From contig NZ_JBPKBH010000014.1 in assembly GCF_051388915.1 (NCBI RefSeq), forward strand, positions 168,756 to 232,755: DNA of 64,000 bases. The letters run 5' to 3'. Shown here one piece after another: positions 1 to 8,796 of the stretch (positions within the stretch are counted from its first letter, which is position 1; every line of letters starts with the position of its first letter). The notes under the pieces were generated by a model. It searched no databases and was not told the origin of the DNA. It saw only the letters and a program-made list of their open reading frames with translations. Both the position numbers and the translations under genes were made by a program. The DNA comes from Yinghuangia sp051388915. Its GTDB lineage: Bacteria > Actinomycetota > Actinomycetes > Streptomycetales > Streptomycetaceae.

Positions 1-759
1 CTCGGTGAGGTCCGGCAGTCCGCCGACCCGCTCCACGCGGTCGACCGCCCGCAGCAGCGCCGGCGTCGCCGCCCGCAACCGATCGGGCCGCGCGGACCGC
101 GGTAGCGGATGCTCCTCCGGCCCACCCGGCAACCCACCGTGCGGCCCGACCTGCCCGGGCAGGATCAGACCGGACGAACGGCGGTACCCACCGGGCGCAT
201 TGAAGTCCGCCTCGGGCTCGACGTGACGCGCCGGCTCGGGCATCAGCCCGGGTGCGGGCGGTATCCCGCCGGGCGGCGGCGCGGCGCGGGGTAAGACGCG
301 CTGGTTCGGAGGCTCGCGTCCCTCGTCCGCCATCCGGTGCGCCCGCGGCGTGAACCGGTACCCACCGGGCCGCGGCGGCGGTCTGGGCGTGTCTGCCGCC
401 CCGTTCACCGGCCCGGACACGTACCCCCGCGGATGCTGCGGCGGCGTACCCGCCCCCGGCGCCGGCCCCGCCGCATCGAGATCGGCCTGCCACGGCGGCG
501 TGAACCCCAGATCCGCCAACTGACAGCCGAACAACTCCTGGAGGACCTTCTGATAATCAGGCGTCGGCCACGGTGGATCCGCACTCTCCCACCGCCGCAC
601 CTGGCGCACGCTCACGGCGAGCCGCAGCCCGCACTCCAGCGCCTTCTTCTCGAAGGCGTCCGCAAGCTGCTGCTGGGAAACCCACCCCTTGGCGTGGCGC
701 AGCGCTTTGAGACGCACGTTCCCCGGCATCGAGGAGCCGCCACCCTGCCGCATGGCCAT
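1..759 (-). CDS. XRE-type helix-turn-helix protein, partial at left edge
   Basis: The frame is open from an ATG at 759 down to base 1, giving 253 residues with no stop, so the gene continues outside the window. Residues about 15-80 look like an XRE helix-turn-helix: 'LKALRHAKGWVSQQQLADAF' is followed by 'VSVRQVRRWES' and then 'LADLGFTPPW', an ending I know from many Streptomyces regulators. After residue 85 the protein is rich in Pro, Gly and Ala and probably disordered. GGGGAGG lies just upstream of the start and supports it. The gene lies outside the tRNA-Lys island and is host chromosome. Target genes cannot be inferred. Confidence 0.75.
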   Translation of the reverse strand, partial: MAMRQGGGSSMPGNVRLKALRHAKGWVSQQQLADAFEKKALECGLRLAVSVRQVRRWESADPPWPTPDYQKVLQELFGCQLADLGFTPPWQADLDAAGPAPGAGTPPQHPRGYVSGPVNGAADTPRPPPRPGGYRFTPRAHRMADEGREPPNQRVLPRAAPPPGGIPPAPGLMPEPARHVEPEADFNAPGGYRRSSGLILPGQVGPHGGLPGGPEEHPLPRSARPDRLRAATPALLRAVDRVERVGGLPDLTE

Positions 760-1131
760 CGGCGTCCTCCCCAGAGATGCACGGCCCACGGTTTTGGACC
801 GTCAACCTACAACGAAGCAAAGTGTGGCGGCCCGTGATCCTGACGGTACCCGTCGTGAGCTACACGCGGGGACCACTTTGCACATGTCCGGAAAGAGGCG
901 TCCTCCCCACGTCCTCCAAAAAGTCCTCCCCAAGACCTACTCCAGCCCCCTCACCCCCTTACCCACCTCCACCCAATCCCCCACCTCTCACCCCTCCCCG
1001 CTCTCCCGCCCATCCGCCTCCGTTGCCCCCCACCCCCCGCTCCCCACCCCGACCGCCCCCTCCCCTTCCTTCCCCCCTCGCCGATTTTTTGATCTCCCCC
1101 TCCCCCTGCTAATGTCTACCCATCGCAACAA
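760..1131. other. Gene-free stretch with long pyrimidine-rich tract
   Basis: There is no gene here. From about 905 to 1112 the plus strand is almost all C and T, with repeated CCCC, CCAC and CTCC runs, so the minus strand is a long purine tract with many G-runs. It ends in GATTTTTTGATC just before the tRNA. The upstream part presumably holds promoters for the minus-strand regulator and the tRNA, but I could not assign boxes. Confidence 0.6.
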
Positions 1132-1205
1132 GCGCCGCTAGCTCAGTTGGTTAGAGCAGCTGACTCTTAATCAGCGGGTCCGGGGTTCGAGTCCCTGGCG
1201 GCGCA
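1132..1205 (+). tRNA. tRNA-Lys (anticodon CUU)
   Basis: A cloverleaf can be drawn by eye. The acceptor stem is GCGCCGC with GCGGCGC, the D-stem is GCTC with GAGC, and the anticodon stem is GCTGA with TCAGC around loop CTCTTAA (anticodon CTT). The T-arm is CGGGG-TTCGAGT-CCCTG and the discriminator is A. No CCA is encoded (CAAAT follows). The gene is intact because the element restores its 3' half. It is the integration target for the island. Confidence 0.97.
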
Positions 1206-1206
1206 C
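1163..1206 (+). other. attL core: 3' part of tRNA-Lys
   Basis: These 44 bases, from the anticodon loop to one base past the tRNA, are identical to 25515-25558. With an integrase gene starting 250 bp inside, this is the left attachment site of the island. The identity stops sharply at 1207. Confidence 0.93.
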
Positions 1207-1227
1207 AAATGATCAGTACCCTGACCT

Positions 1228-1266
1228 GGGCGTTCTCGTTTCGACGAGGGCGCCCTTGTCGTTTTT
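1228..1266 (+). terminator. Rho-independent terminator after tRNA-Lys
   Basis: A 12-bp stem (GGGCGTTCTCGT with ACGAGGGCGCCC, counting two G-T pairs) closes a TTCG tetraloop, and GTTTTT follows at 1261-1266. It lies 22 bases past the tRNA and inside the element, so the element supplies the terminator of the tRNA it interrupts. Confidence 0.75.
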
Positions 1267-1272
1267 GATGTT

Positions 1273-1294
1273 GTGGTGGGAGCGTGGTGGGAGC
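1273..1294 (+). repeat. Tandem 11-bp repeat GTGGTGGGAGC, island copy a
   Basis: GTGGTGGGAGC occurs twice head to tail (1273-1283 and 1284-1294), followed by CAGCGTTCGATC. Related pairs occur at 13388, 22299, 25376, 25713 and 27031, always near a module end. They look like integrase or excisionase arm sites. That role is inferred. Confidence 0.7.
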
Positions 1295-1456
1295 CAGCGT
1301 TCGATCACGGTCATTTCGCTTGATCGATTTCCCCGCGCTGTGTGGTGGTTGGCCTCCGGTGGCGGGCTGACGACTGCCACGAGCACCCACCGCGCACATA
1401 CGCACCACGCTTCGGGCCCAGCCGGGATGGCCGGGCCCGACGCGGTGCGGAGGCTG

Positions 1457-3433
1457 TCATGCCGGTCGCAGCGAGCGGACGTTGTCCGGGACCGCCGTCT
1501 CCACGTGGATGACCGCCGCAGCGGCGAGATCACGCGACCGGTACAGCCCCGCGTTGTTGGCGCCGACGGTGACGTCCGTGCCGCGCCGAGTCGCGTGCCA
1601 GCCGAGGGTGTTGGCGCCGGTGCTGGTCGTCCGGCGTTCGATGACACCGACGACCTCGCCGTTGCGGAGGACATGCCAGGTGCCGGCGTGCTGGCGTTCC
1701 GCGGCGAGTTCCCAGCCGGTTCCTGCGTGGGGTTCGAGGCGTGGGTCGAGGTTGATCCGCCGCGCGTACGCCGAGGACCCTGCGGCCCCGTACAGGCGTT
1801 CGGCGGTGGGTAGTTGCAGCTTGGGCAGCGGCCGGGGCTGTTTGCGCGTCGAGTCCGCCGCGTTCAGGAACGCGGAGATCGCGTCCGCGGCAGCATGCTT
1901 CGCCTCGTCCGCAACCGACGTGTACGTGTCCCGGGTCAGCACTGAGGACGAGTGCCCGAGCATGTCCTGGACGACCTTCACGTCCACCCCCGCAGTGAGG
2001 GCATGGGTGGCGGCGCCGTGCCGCAGGTCGTGCAGCCGGATCGGCGGCAGGTCGGCCTCGCGGCTGAGTTGATGGAACAGGTCCGTGACCCGCGCCGGGT
2101 GCAGAGGTGCACCCTGGTCGTCGGTGAACACGTACCCGGGATGGTCCTTCGGCTGCGTACCCGACGCACCCCGGCGGGCGTTCTGCCGGTTCCGGTGTAC
2201 CCGCAGCAGGTGCACCGTGTCCGCGGCGAGCGCGACGCTGCGCTCCCCGGCATCGGACTTCGGCTTGCCGGTCACGGTCTCCCATCCCAACTGCACGATC
2301 TGCTCGCGCACATGCAGCACCCCGACCCCCGTACGCCCGGCGACCTGGTACCCCAGGTCCAGGTCTACCCAGCGCAGCCCGATCACCTCTCCGCGCCGCA
2401 GCCCGGTCATCGCCACCAGATGGAACAGCGGGTACACGTTCTTCGCCTTCGCCGCCCGGGCGAGGAACCGCATTGTCTGCTCCGCGGTCCACACCATCAC
2501 CGGCGACGGCACCTCACCGGTCTTGCGCCACGCCGCCTCCCGCTCCCGCGTCCACATCAACGCCCGCGGCTTCGCCCCCGACGCCAACTTCACCAGCTTG
2601 GCCACGTTCACCGTCACCAGCTCCTGCGCGGCCGCGTCCGACAACGCCGACCGCAGCGTCGCGCGTATCCGCTGCCGCGACCCGGCGCTCACCTCCCGTT
2701 TAAGCGGCGGCAGTTCCGCCAACCGAGCCCGAGCTTTGCGTGCGGCGTCCGAGTCGTGGGCGTGCCACGCGGCCTTCGCGGCCCTCTGTACGGCGTGCCT
2801 GTGCGCGTTGTTCGCGGCGATCTCCTCATTACGGTCCTCGATCGCGGCGAACATCGCGTTCAGGTGCGCCACCCGCAACCGGTCCAACCGCACCTTCCCC
2901 AGGTACGGGATCAGGTACAACCGCAGGTGCGACTCGTAACACCTGCGGGTCGTCGCCCGCACGTCCTTCTTCCCCGCGAACCACTCCCGCAGCCACTGCT
3001 CCACGGTGAGGATCTCGTCCACCGGCCTGGTCGACCGCACCCGACGCCGGGTCTCGTCATAGTCCGGCAGCGGCTCCTTCGCCCGAATTGCCGCCTGCAC
3101 CAAGTCCGCGATCCGGGTACGCGCGTCCCACGGGTCATCCGCCAGGTCCGCAACCCCCAACAACCGCACCACCGCATCCATCACCTCGGACGCCTTCGAC
3201 TCGCTGGGGTGCCCGCCCTGCCGCAGATGCCGCCGCTTCACCCCCGGCGCCGTCGGGACCTCCAGCAGCCACCACCACGTCCCGTGCGTCGGCGACCAAC
3301 TCCCCGACTTGCGGCGCAATCTCGGACACCCCGCACCCAACTCCCGGCGCTTGACCCGACCGTCCTCACCCCGAACAGGGCTGCCGTCGGGGTGGAGCAC
3401 AGGGGCCTTGCAGCCGCAGCGTTTGAACGTCAT
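1457..3433 (-). CDS. int: Tyrosine recombinase/integrase of the tRNA-Lys element
   Basis: A site-specific recombinase of 658 residues from the ATG at 3433. A GTG at 3440-3442, with AAGGGGAG upstream, is an equally good start. The N-terminal SAM-like DNA-binding domain contains 'TTRRCYESHLRLYLIPYLG'. Catalytic residues are all present: Arg in 'TGLRRGEV' (about 346), Lys-containing 'KPKSDAGERSV', HxxR in 'HDLRHGAATH' (about 468 and 471), His in 'LGHSS' (about 494) and Tyr in 'TRDTYTSV' (about 504). An unusual tail of some 155 residues follows the nucleophile. The gene ends about 250 bp from attL and reads toward it, the usual layout for tRNA-targeting integrases. No obvious excisionase gene precedes it. 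A fragment of a close homologue lies at 25911-26211. Confidence 0.95.
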   Translation of the reverse strand: MTFKRCGCKAPVLHPDGSPVRGEDGRVKRRELGAGCPRLRRKSGSWSPTHGTWWWLLEVPTAPGVKRRHLRQGGHPSESKASEVMDAVVRLLGVADLADDPWDARTRIADLVQAAIRAKEPLPDYDETRRRVRSTRPVDEILTVEQWLREWFAGKKDVRATTRRCYESHLRLYLIPYLGKVRLDRLRVAHLNAMFAAIEDRNEEIAANNAHRHAVQRAAKAAWHAHDSDAARKARARLAELPPLKREVSAGSRQRIRATLRSALSDAAAQELVTVNVAKLVKLASGAKPRALMWTREREAAWRKTGEVPSPVMVWTAEQTMRFLARAAKAKNVYPLFHLVAMTGLRRGEVIGLRWVDLDLGYQVAGRTGVGVLHVREQIVQLGWETVTGKPKSDAGERSVALAADTVHLLRVHRNRQNARRGASGTQPKDHPGYVFTDDQGAPLHPARVTDLFHQLSREADLPPIRLHDLRHGAATHALTAGVDVKVVQDMLGHSSSVLTRDTYTSVADEAKHAAADAISAFLNAADSTRKQPRPLPKLQLPTAERLYGAAGSSAYARRINLDPRLEPHAGTGWELAAERQHAGTWHVLRNGEVVGVIERRTTSTGANTLGWHATRRGTDVTVGANNAGLYRSRDLAAAAVIHVETAVPDNVRSLRPA

Positions 3434-4283
3434 CCCAGACACGGGAACACCAACTCCCCTTGATGGATCAGCGGATTCGCGAGCTCGCCGGCCACCAGCG
3501 GATCGCCCGAGCGGGCGGAATCCGCTGGTGCCGACGACGATCGATCGCTCTGCACCCGCCCCCGGGTCAAGTCCCGGCACCCTGTACGGAGGATCCGCCG
3601 CCCCGAAACGACAGCCCTGGAGGTATCGATCCGGTCACGCGCGGACGCGCAACGCTGCACCGCCCGCGGACCGCACCGAGGTGCACCACGAAATCCCCCG
3701 GCACCAAGGGGGTTTCGCGTCCACGTCGGCAGGCCGGGCGGGCGCGGCGGCCGACAGCGCCCGCGACACGCCCCCAACACCGCCGCCCCGCCCACCACCC
3801 CACCCGCCAGCCGTCCGGGCGCGACGCGGCCCGACACGGCCCCACGGCGCGCCGACTACGGGGCGGGTGCGGCGCCGTCCCGCGCACGCCCAGGCCAGCC
3901 GTGCCCGCCCGGGCACCACCGCACCGCAGTTCTCTCCCCCCGGTTCACCGTCACCACGGAGTGGAAGACCACAGACGGCCACGCACAGATGGATCGCAGC
4001 ACAGTACGGAAGGCAAGGAACGCAACGACGGTGACAGCGGGAGGGAGGCTCAGCACACGGGCACAGACACAGGGAGGACGCCGAAGCGAGATCACAACGG
4101 AACGCGACATCGCCGCCTCGCGCGGGCCGCCGCATGTGGATCGAGGGGGCACGAACGGGACTCCTATATACAGTCGTCTCCACTACACAACCGGCAAAAG
4201 GGAACCTGACCTGCGGAAACGACCGGTTCGGGGTCCTCCATTCTCAGCGGGAGCCCAGACGGGAGCGGAGACAGGAGTACGGA
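3434..4283. other. Upstream of integrase, no convincing gene
   Basis: The open frames here have no ribosome site, no family resemblance and odd composition (Arg, Pro, Cys rich), so I call none. An excisionase gene is expected near an integrase but I could not recognise one. The stretch probably holds the integrase promoter. Confidence 0.4.
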
Positions 4284-4433
4284 ATGGAGCACCAATTGGC
4301 ATCCGAAGAACTGACGGTTCGTCAGGTCCTGCACATGGCAGCATCCGCCCCGACGCACGTACGCAAGCGCACAGCTCCGCACCGGCTCGCAACCGACCAG
4401 CAGTGGGCAGGCAAATGGCAGATCTGCCCCTGA
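4284..4433 (+). CDS. Possible 49-residue protein of unknown function
   Basis: ATG at 4284 follows 'gacaggagtacgga', an AGGAG box at good spacing, and the frame closes at TGA 4431-4433. The product begins 'MEHQLASEELTVRQVLHM' and becomes basic ('HVRKRTAPHRL'). No family is recognised. It stands alone in the otherwise gene-poor stretch between the integrase and the regulator locus. A small regulatory protein is possible. The strong ribosome site is the only support. Confidence 0.35.
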   Translation: MEHQLASEELTVRQVLHMAASAPTHVRKRTAPHRLATDQQWAGKWQICP

Positions 4434-5227
4434 CCTGCGCTTTTGCCAACGCCAAGACTTGAGGAGTGACGGTCGCGGTCGGAGTGGGTCTCCGTAGCGG
4501 CACGGCAATGGCGGTCGCGAAGGCGCGGCAACCGAATCGAGCCGCGTCGCCGATGCCCGCACGGATGCCAATTCCGCAGACGTGCACGAGCGCAGACGCC
4601 CGTTGGCCAGCTCCGACCCGCCCGCTCGAACACCCTTACACCCCATACGGAAAAGACGAACCTGGCGCGGGATAGGCCGGAGGCAGCGCGCAGCAGGCGG
4701 TGGACGGCGGGCTGCAGAACCGTGCAGCCGGGTGGCCACCCCCTTGCCGTTCAACTGTATAGTTGGCCAGTTCGGACAGAGTGCGGGCACGGCCGACGGG
4801 GCCCGGTGGTCACTTGCGGCAAATCGCCCCCTGGCCTTCCATCTGGCGAGGTGGCCGTCGGGTGGAACGGGCTGCTGCCCGCGACGGGGCGGGCGGCAGC
4901 CCGTCGGCGCTGTGGCGGCAGCGCCGGGCGCCGCTGCGTGTCGGTCGAGTCGCGACACGTGCGGTGGGCACGTCGAGCCCGTCACGCAAGGGACGGCGCC
5001 GGGTCGGGATGTCCGCGCTGATCGCGGACTCGGGGTTCGGCTCGTCGGGGCGGTGTCCGACTCGATCGACTGCGTGTCGGCAGCAAGGCAAAAGGCACCT
5101 GCACTTCGCGCGTAGGGCGCGTGGCTCGGGCGCGGTCCGCGTTGACCGGCACCGCGTCATGCGGTGCCTGGGCGCACGTCTTGACTGCGTCGTACCGCCG
5201 CGGTTCAAGTCGGAGGCCGGCGAACGT
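4434..5227. other. Gene-poor stretch in module 1
   Basis: Several overlapping frames are open on both strands, but none has a convincing start, hydrophobic pattern or motif. I see no hairpin with a T-tract, and nothing here can be named. Confidence 0.4.
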
Positions 5228-5458
5228 TCATCGGCGTCCGTACGGACTGGCCATTGAAGGCCCCGGCGGGGCACGGGCGCGTTCTGCGGCGGGAGCGAAC
5301 ACGGGTTCGGCGAGCGGGGCGTACACGCTGCCGTCGCCCTCAGATGCAGCGCCGAAGTCCAGGTCGCCGCATGCCGCAAGCGTGCTGGACGTGACGCGCA
5401 GCCCCTCAATGGCGTACACCGACCAGATCAGCGCGACGCAGACCGCGAATACCGTCAT
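5228..5458 (-). CDS. Small single-span membrane protein
   Basis: This 76-residue frame starts at ATG 5458-5456, which overlaps the TGA of the upstream gene in an ATGA arrangement, so it is probably translated by coupling. Residues 1-22 ('MTVFAVCVALIWSVYAIEGL') are hydrophobic and form a membrane anchor or uncleaved signal. The rest is acidic, then Pro- and Ala-rich. No family is recognised. It belongs with the hypothetical gene at 5455-6003, divergent from the DUF5753 regulator. Confidence 0.55.
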   Translation of the reverse strand: MTVFAVCVALIWSVYAIEGLRVTSSTLAACGDLDFGAASEGDGSVYAPLAEPVFAPAAERARAPPGPSMASPYGRR

Positions 5459-6003
5459 GGCTCGCGCGCCGCTTCCATGAAGGCAACCGCCAACGCGGTT
5501 AAGGGAGTCAGGTTCTCCCCCAGACCCGGCGGCACGATCCACCGCAACCACGCACCAGGTTCGGGTACCGGGCCCGGGACCAAGAGCGCTCCCCGACTGT
5601 TGATGTAGCGGTACCAGCTGCGGACGTTCGCCTCGCCGGGCGGGCCAACGGTCAGCCGCCACGCCCCCTCGGAGCCGGGGCCGACGAGCCACGCCCAGTG
5701 GCGGGCCCGCGAGTCGCTGATGACCGCGCCGACCGGTTGCAGCCGTGCCGCCAGGCGCTCCAGCACGCTGCCGCCGGTGTCGTCGCGCGTGATCACCGCA
5801 TCGAAGAGGCGGCCCGGACGCGCGAGTTGGTGTTCGTACGGGACGGCCGTCCAGTTGTAGCGAGTGGTTCGCGGGTCGTCCGTGGCCGCGCTCAGCCACT
5901 CGATGCCCGCATGGTTCACATGTTCTTGCTGTGGAAGCACAACGCCCCCCGAGGCGCTAGCGGTTGGTCGCAAACGCGTCGCCTGCGGGCGAACAGTCGA
6001 CAT
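5455..6003 (-). CDS. Conserved hypothetical protein of the WhiJ-like locus
   Basis: About 182 residues from the ATG at 6003. An ATG at 6045 and a GTG at about 5943, which has GGGGGG just upstream, are alternatives. The protein is soluble-looking, with blocks such as 'AGIEWLSAATDDPRTTRYNW' and 'LQPVGAVISDSRARHWAWLV'. I cannot assign a domain. Position is informative: it is divergent from a DUF5753 helix-turn-helix gene that is paired with a DUF397 gene, and Streptomyces WhiJ-like loci often carry a third gene in this place. It may act with that regulator. Function is unknown. Confidence 0.6.
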   Translation of the reverse strand: MSTVRPQATRLRPTASASGGVVLPQQEHVNHAGIEWLSAATDDPRTTRYNWTAVPYEHQLARPGRLFDAVITRDDTGGSVLERLAARLQPVGAVISDSRARHWAWLVGPGSEGAWRLTVGPPGEANVRSWYRYINSRGALLVPGPVPEPGAWLRWIVPPGLGENLTPLTALAVAFMEAAREP

Positions 6004-6184
6004 TGCGCACCGCATGGTGATGATCACTGATGGTGATCCGGGCAATCAACACCATGCCCAACTGAGCAATCACATGCAATCTCATATGGCAAAGCAAAGG
6101 CAAAGTATCGACGGCCTGGAGTAAGCAATCCCGTGGAACGATGGACCCGTTCGGCAGCAGACTTGGCCACGGGAGGGATGACGG
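6004..6184. promoter_or_regulatory. Divergent promoter region with direct repeat
   Basis: ATGGTGAT occurs at 6014-6021 and 6030-6037, a 16-bp period, around TGATCA. The stretch from 6040 to 6110 is far richer in A and T than its surroundings. This fits the shared control region of the genes at 5455 and 6185, perhaps bound by the DUF5753 regulator. The start choice for the minus-strand gene affects its left limit. Confidence 0.4.
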
Positions 6185-7045
6185 GTGGACGCGCCAAAGC
6201 CCAGACTCGCGAGGAAGCGCCTCGGCGAGACGTTTCGCGAACTCCGCAAGGCCCGGCCGTGGACGCTCGGTGAGGCCGCGCGTCGCGTCAAGCTGACGGA
6301 CTCGAAGCTGAGCCGCATCGAGAACGCCGAGAGCGGCATCAGCCGCGACGACCTGAACCTACTCTGCGCGCTCTACGACGTGGACGACGACCAGCGCGCT
6401 GAGTTGTTGGGCTTGTTCAACGAGTCGAAGGCTCGTACCTGGTGGACGTACGCACCGTTCTCGAACTTCCTCACCGGCAACTACCAGGCGCTGATTGGCT
6501 ATGAAGCCGAGTGCTCGCACGAGAAGGAGTACCAGCCGGTCGTCTGGCCCGGACTCCTCCAGATCCCCGAGTACGCTCGCGCGGTCATCTCCGCAGGGCC
6601 GCTGGTACAGGACGAGGAAGCGATCGAGACGCTCGTGGAGGCGCGTACACGACGCCAAGACGCTCTCAATCGCGAAGACTTCGCCTTGACCGCCGTCGTC
6701 ACGCTCTCAGCAATCACCTACCGCCACGGCGGAACCGACGTGCTGAGAGCGCAACTCGAACACGTCCTCCACATGATGGAGCGCCCGAACGTGCGCGTTC
6801 ACCTCATCCCCGAGGACGTGAGCGCGGGCGGATTCGCCGGCGGCGTGACCCTGCTCCGCTTCGAGCCCGCCGCGGACCTCAGCATCGCCTATCTCGACTC
6901 CGTAGTAGACACTGAAGAGACGGACAACCCGCGGGTCATCGGCTGGATCAACCGCCTGTTCACGCACTTCGAGACGATCGCGCTCGACCCGCATGCCACC
7001 CGCGCTGTGATCACCAAGAGAGTGGAAAGCCTCCAGAATGCCTAA
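6185..7045 (+). CDS. XRE helix-turn-helix regulator with DUF5753 domain (WhiJ-like)
   Basis: A 286-residue protein. The GTG at 6185 follows GGGAGGGATGAC. Residues about 12-65 form an XRE DNA-binding domain ('FRELRKARPWTLGEAARRVK', 'LTDSKLSRIENAESG'). The remainder is a typical DUF5753 domain, with 'EYQPVVWPGLLQIPEYARAV', 'RRQDAL', and a C-terminal 'ITYRHGG' to 'MMERPNVRVHLIP' stretch. It overlaps the DUF397 gene by 8 bases. Such pairs, known from whiJ and abaA loci, control development or antibiotic production, with the small partner modulating the regulator. The target here is unknown. This copy is cargo of module 1. Confidence 0.93.
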   Translation: MDAPKPRLARKRLGETFRELRKARPWTLGEAARRVKLTDSKLSRIENAESGISRDDLNLLCALYDVDDDQRAELLGLFNESKARTWWTYAPFSNFLTGNYQALIGYEAECSHEKEYQPVVWPGLLQIPEYARAVISAGPLVQDEEAIETLVEARTRRQDALNREDFALTAVVTLSAITYRHGGTDVLRAQLEHVLHMMERPNVRVHLIPEDVSAGGFAGGVTLLRFEPAADLSIAYLDSVVDTEETDNPRVIGWINRLFTHFETIALDPHATRAVITKRVESLQNA

Positions 7046-7247
7046 GCCACCCGCCACGGTCCCGCGCGCCTCTGCGCTCGGCGCCGTCCACTGGTTCAAG
7101 TCATCCGCAAGCGCCGAACGCAACGGATGCGTCATGATCGCCGACCTGGACGGACGCACCGCAGTGCGCGACAGCAAGTCCGCCGACGGCCCGGCCTTCA
7201 TGGTGAGCGCGTCCGCTTGGCGGACGTTCATCGCCCGGACGCGTTGA
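7038..7247 (+). CDS. DUF397 domain protein
   Basis: A 69-residue protein that is almost entirely one DUF397 domain. The signature is clear: 'WFKSSASAERNGCVMIAD', 'VAVRDSK'-like 'TAVRDSKSADGPAFMVS' and a final 'AWRTFIART'. The ATG at 7038 lies within the end of the DUF5753 gene, so the two are translated together. Members act as small partners of the helix-turn-helix protein encoded next door. A strong terminator follows 18 bases after the stop and ends the operon. Confidence 0.93.
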   Translation: MPKPPATVPRASALGAVHWFKSSASAERNGCVMIADLDGRTAVRDSKSADGPAFMVSASAWRTFIARTR

Positions 7248-7265
7248 GTCGATTTAGAACGAAAG

Positions 7266-7286
7266 CCCCTGCTCCAGGGGGTTTTT
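7266..7286 (+). terminator. Rho-independent terminator of the DUF5753/DUF397 operon
   Basis: CCCCTG pairs with CAGGGG around a CTC loop, and GTTTTT follows directly. It begins 18 bases after the DUF397 stop codon. Confidence 0.85.
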
Positions 7287-7429
7287 GGCGCCGTCAGGCA
7301 GCTCCCTGCCGAGAGCCGATCTCAGCCCCCAAGGGGGCGTCGGCCTCGCTACGTCACCGAGACGCGCACGCCCCCGTCAGCAATGCGTGGAGCTCGACCT
7401 GACCGGCAACACCGCATGCACAGAACGGT

Positions 7430-8749
7430 TCACGGTCGGCCGAGTGCGCGGTAGGTCCATCCGGCGCGGCGCCAGGAAGCGGGATCCAGGGTGCCGCGAG
7501 CATCGATGACGCTAGGGCGCGCGACCCGGGCTCGGAGGCGTTCAGGGTCGACGTCGAGGTAGTCGTCCCATTCGGTCAGGTGGAGCAGGAGCTCGGCGCC
7601 CTCGGTGGCGTCGGCGGGATCGTCGTCGTAGTTCAGGTACGGGAAGGCTTTGCGGGCGTTGTCGAGGGCCATCGGGTCGTGGACGGTGACGACGGCGCCA
7701 GCCTCATGGAGCAGGTTGGCGACGTCGAGTGCGGGGGATTCGCGGATGTCGTCGGTGCGAGGTTTGAACGCGGCTCCCCAGATGGTGATGCGAGCGCCGC
7801 TGAGCGTGCTGCCGTGTTGTTCGCGGGCGAGCTGGACGATGCGGCTGCGGCGCCGGGTATTGATGGCGTCGACTTCGCGGAGGAAGGTCAGCGCCTGGTC
7901 GACGCCGAGTTCGTCGGCGCGGGCCATGAACGCGCGGATGTCCTTGGGCAGGCAGCCGCCGCCGAACCCGAGGCCGGGGCGCATGCCAAGCGCACCGATC
8001 CTGGGGTCGCGCGTGAGAGCGTCGGCAAGTTGGTGAACGTCCGCGCCTGTCGCTTCGCAGACTTCGGCCATCGCGTTGATGAACGAGATCTTTGTGGCCA
8101 GGAACGCGTTCGCGGCGGTCTTGACCAGCTCGGCGGTCGCGAGGTCGGTGACGATCAGCGGGATCCCGGCGTTGATCAGCGGCGCGTAGGCGTTCCGCAG
8201 GGCGGCTTCGGCGAAGCTGTGGCGGTCTTCAAAGCCGAGGACGAGACGGTCGGGGCTGAGGGTGTCGGCGATGGCGTGGGACTCGCGCAAGAACTCCGGG
8301 TTCCAGGCGACCTCGACCGCGTCCCGGGCGGGGGCGAGTTCGTGGAAAATCTCGGTCAGGCGGGCGGCGGTTCCGACCGGGACGGTGGACTTGCCGGCGA
8401 TCACGCAGGCCCGGGTGAGGTGGACGGCCAATCGGCGGACCGCAGCTTCGAGGTGGGTGAGGTCGGCGGCCATATCGCCCGGCTTCTGCGGGGTTCCGAC
8501 GCCGAGGAAGTGCAGGTCGCCGAACTCGGCGGCATCTGCGTAGGAGGTCGTGAAACGGAGTTTGCCGGTAGCCAGATGCTTCGCGATCAGGTCGTCGAGA
8601 CCGCGTTCGAAGAACGGGGCTTGTGCCTGGTTGAGGGCGGCAACGCGGCCGGCGTCGGCGTCCATGCCGAGGACATGGTGGCCGAGTTCGGCCATGCAGG
8701 CCGCGTGGGTGGCGCCGAGATAGCCGCAGCCGATGACGGAGATGTGCAT
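7430..8749 (-). CDS. ugd: UDP-glucose 6-dehydrogenase family protein
   Basis: A 439-residue nucleotide-sugar dehydrogenase, predicted to oxidise UDP-glucose (or a related sugar nucleotide) to the uronic acid with two NAD+. The start is ATG 8749 with GGAAGGA upstream. The N-terminal Rossmann motif is 'ISVIGCGYLGATHAACMAE', followed by 'GKSTVPVGT', 'NPEFLRES' and the catalytic cysteine in 'GFGGGCLPKD'. The C-terminal domain has 'WGAAFKPRTDDIRESPAL'. It is the last gene of a minus-strand operon with a Nudix hydrolase and an asparagine-synthase-like enzyme. Substrate could also be UDP-GlcNAc or GDP-mannose. The family is certain and the exact sugar is not. Confidence 0.93.
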   Translation of the reverse strand: MHISVIGCGYLGATHAACMAELGHHVLGMDADAGRVAALNQAQAPFFERGLDDLIAKHLATGKLRFTTSYADAAEFGDLHFLGVGTPQKPGDMAADLTHLEAAVRRLAVHLTRACVIAGKSTVPVGTAARLTEIFHELAPARDAVEVAWNPEFLRESHAIADTLSPDRLVLGFEDRHSFAEAALRNAYAPLINAGIPLIVTDLATAELVKTAANAFLATKISFINAMAEVCEATGADVHQLADALTRDPRIGALGMRPGLGFGGGCLPKDIRAFMARADELGVDQALTFLREVDAINTRRRSRIVQLAREQHGSTLSGARITIWGAAFKPRTDDIRESPALDVANLLHEAGAVVTVHDPMALDNARKAFPYLNYDDDPADATEGAELLLHLTEWDDYLDVDPERLRARVARPSVIDARGTLDPASWRRAGWTYRALGRP

Positions 8750-8796
8750 GACGAGTGGTCCTTCCCGTTGGGGGCCGAGGCCCCCGAGAAGGGGCG

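Noticed and set aside
337..837. Plus-strand 166-codon frame
   Set aside because: It is antisense to the XRE-type gene (1-759), is Arg/Pro rich with no motif, and has no ribosome site.
4164..4985. Minus-strand 273-codon frame in module 1
   Set aside because: Composition (Cys, Arg, Pro rich) is typical of non-coding GC-rich DNA. It has no domain and no start signal.
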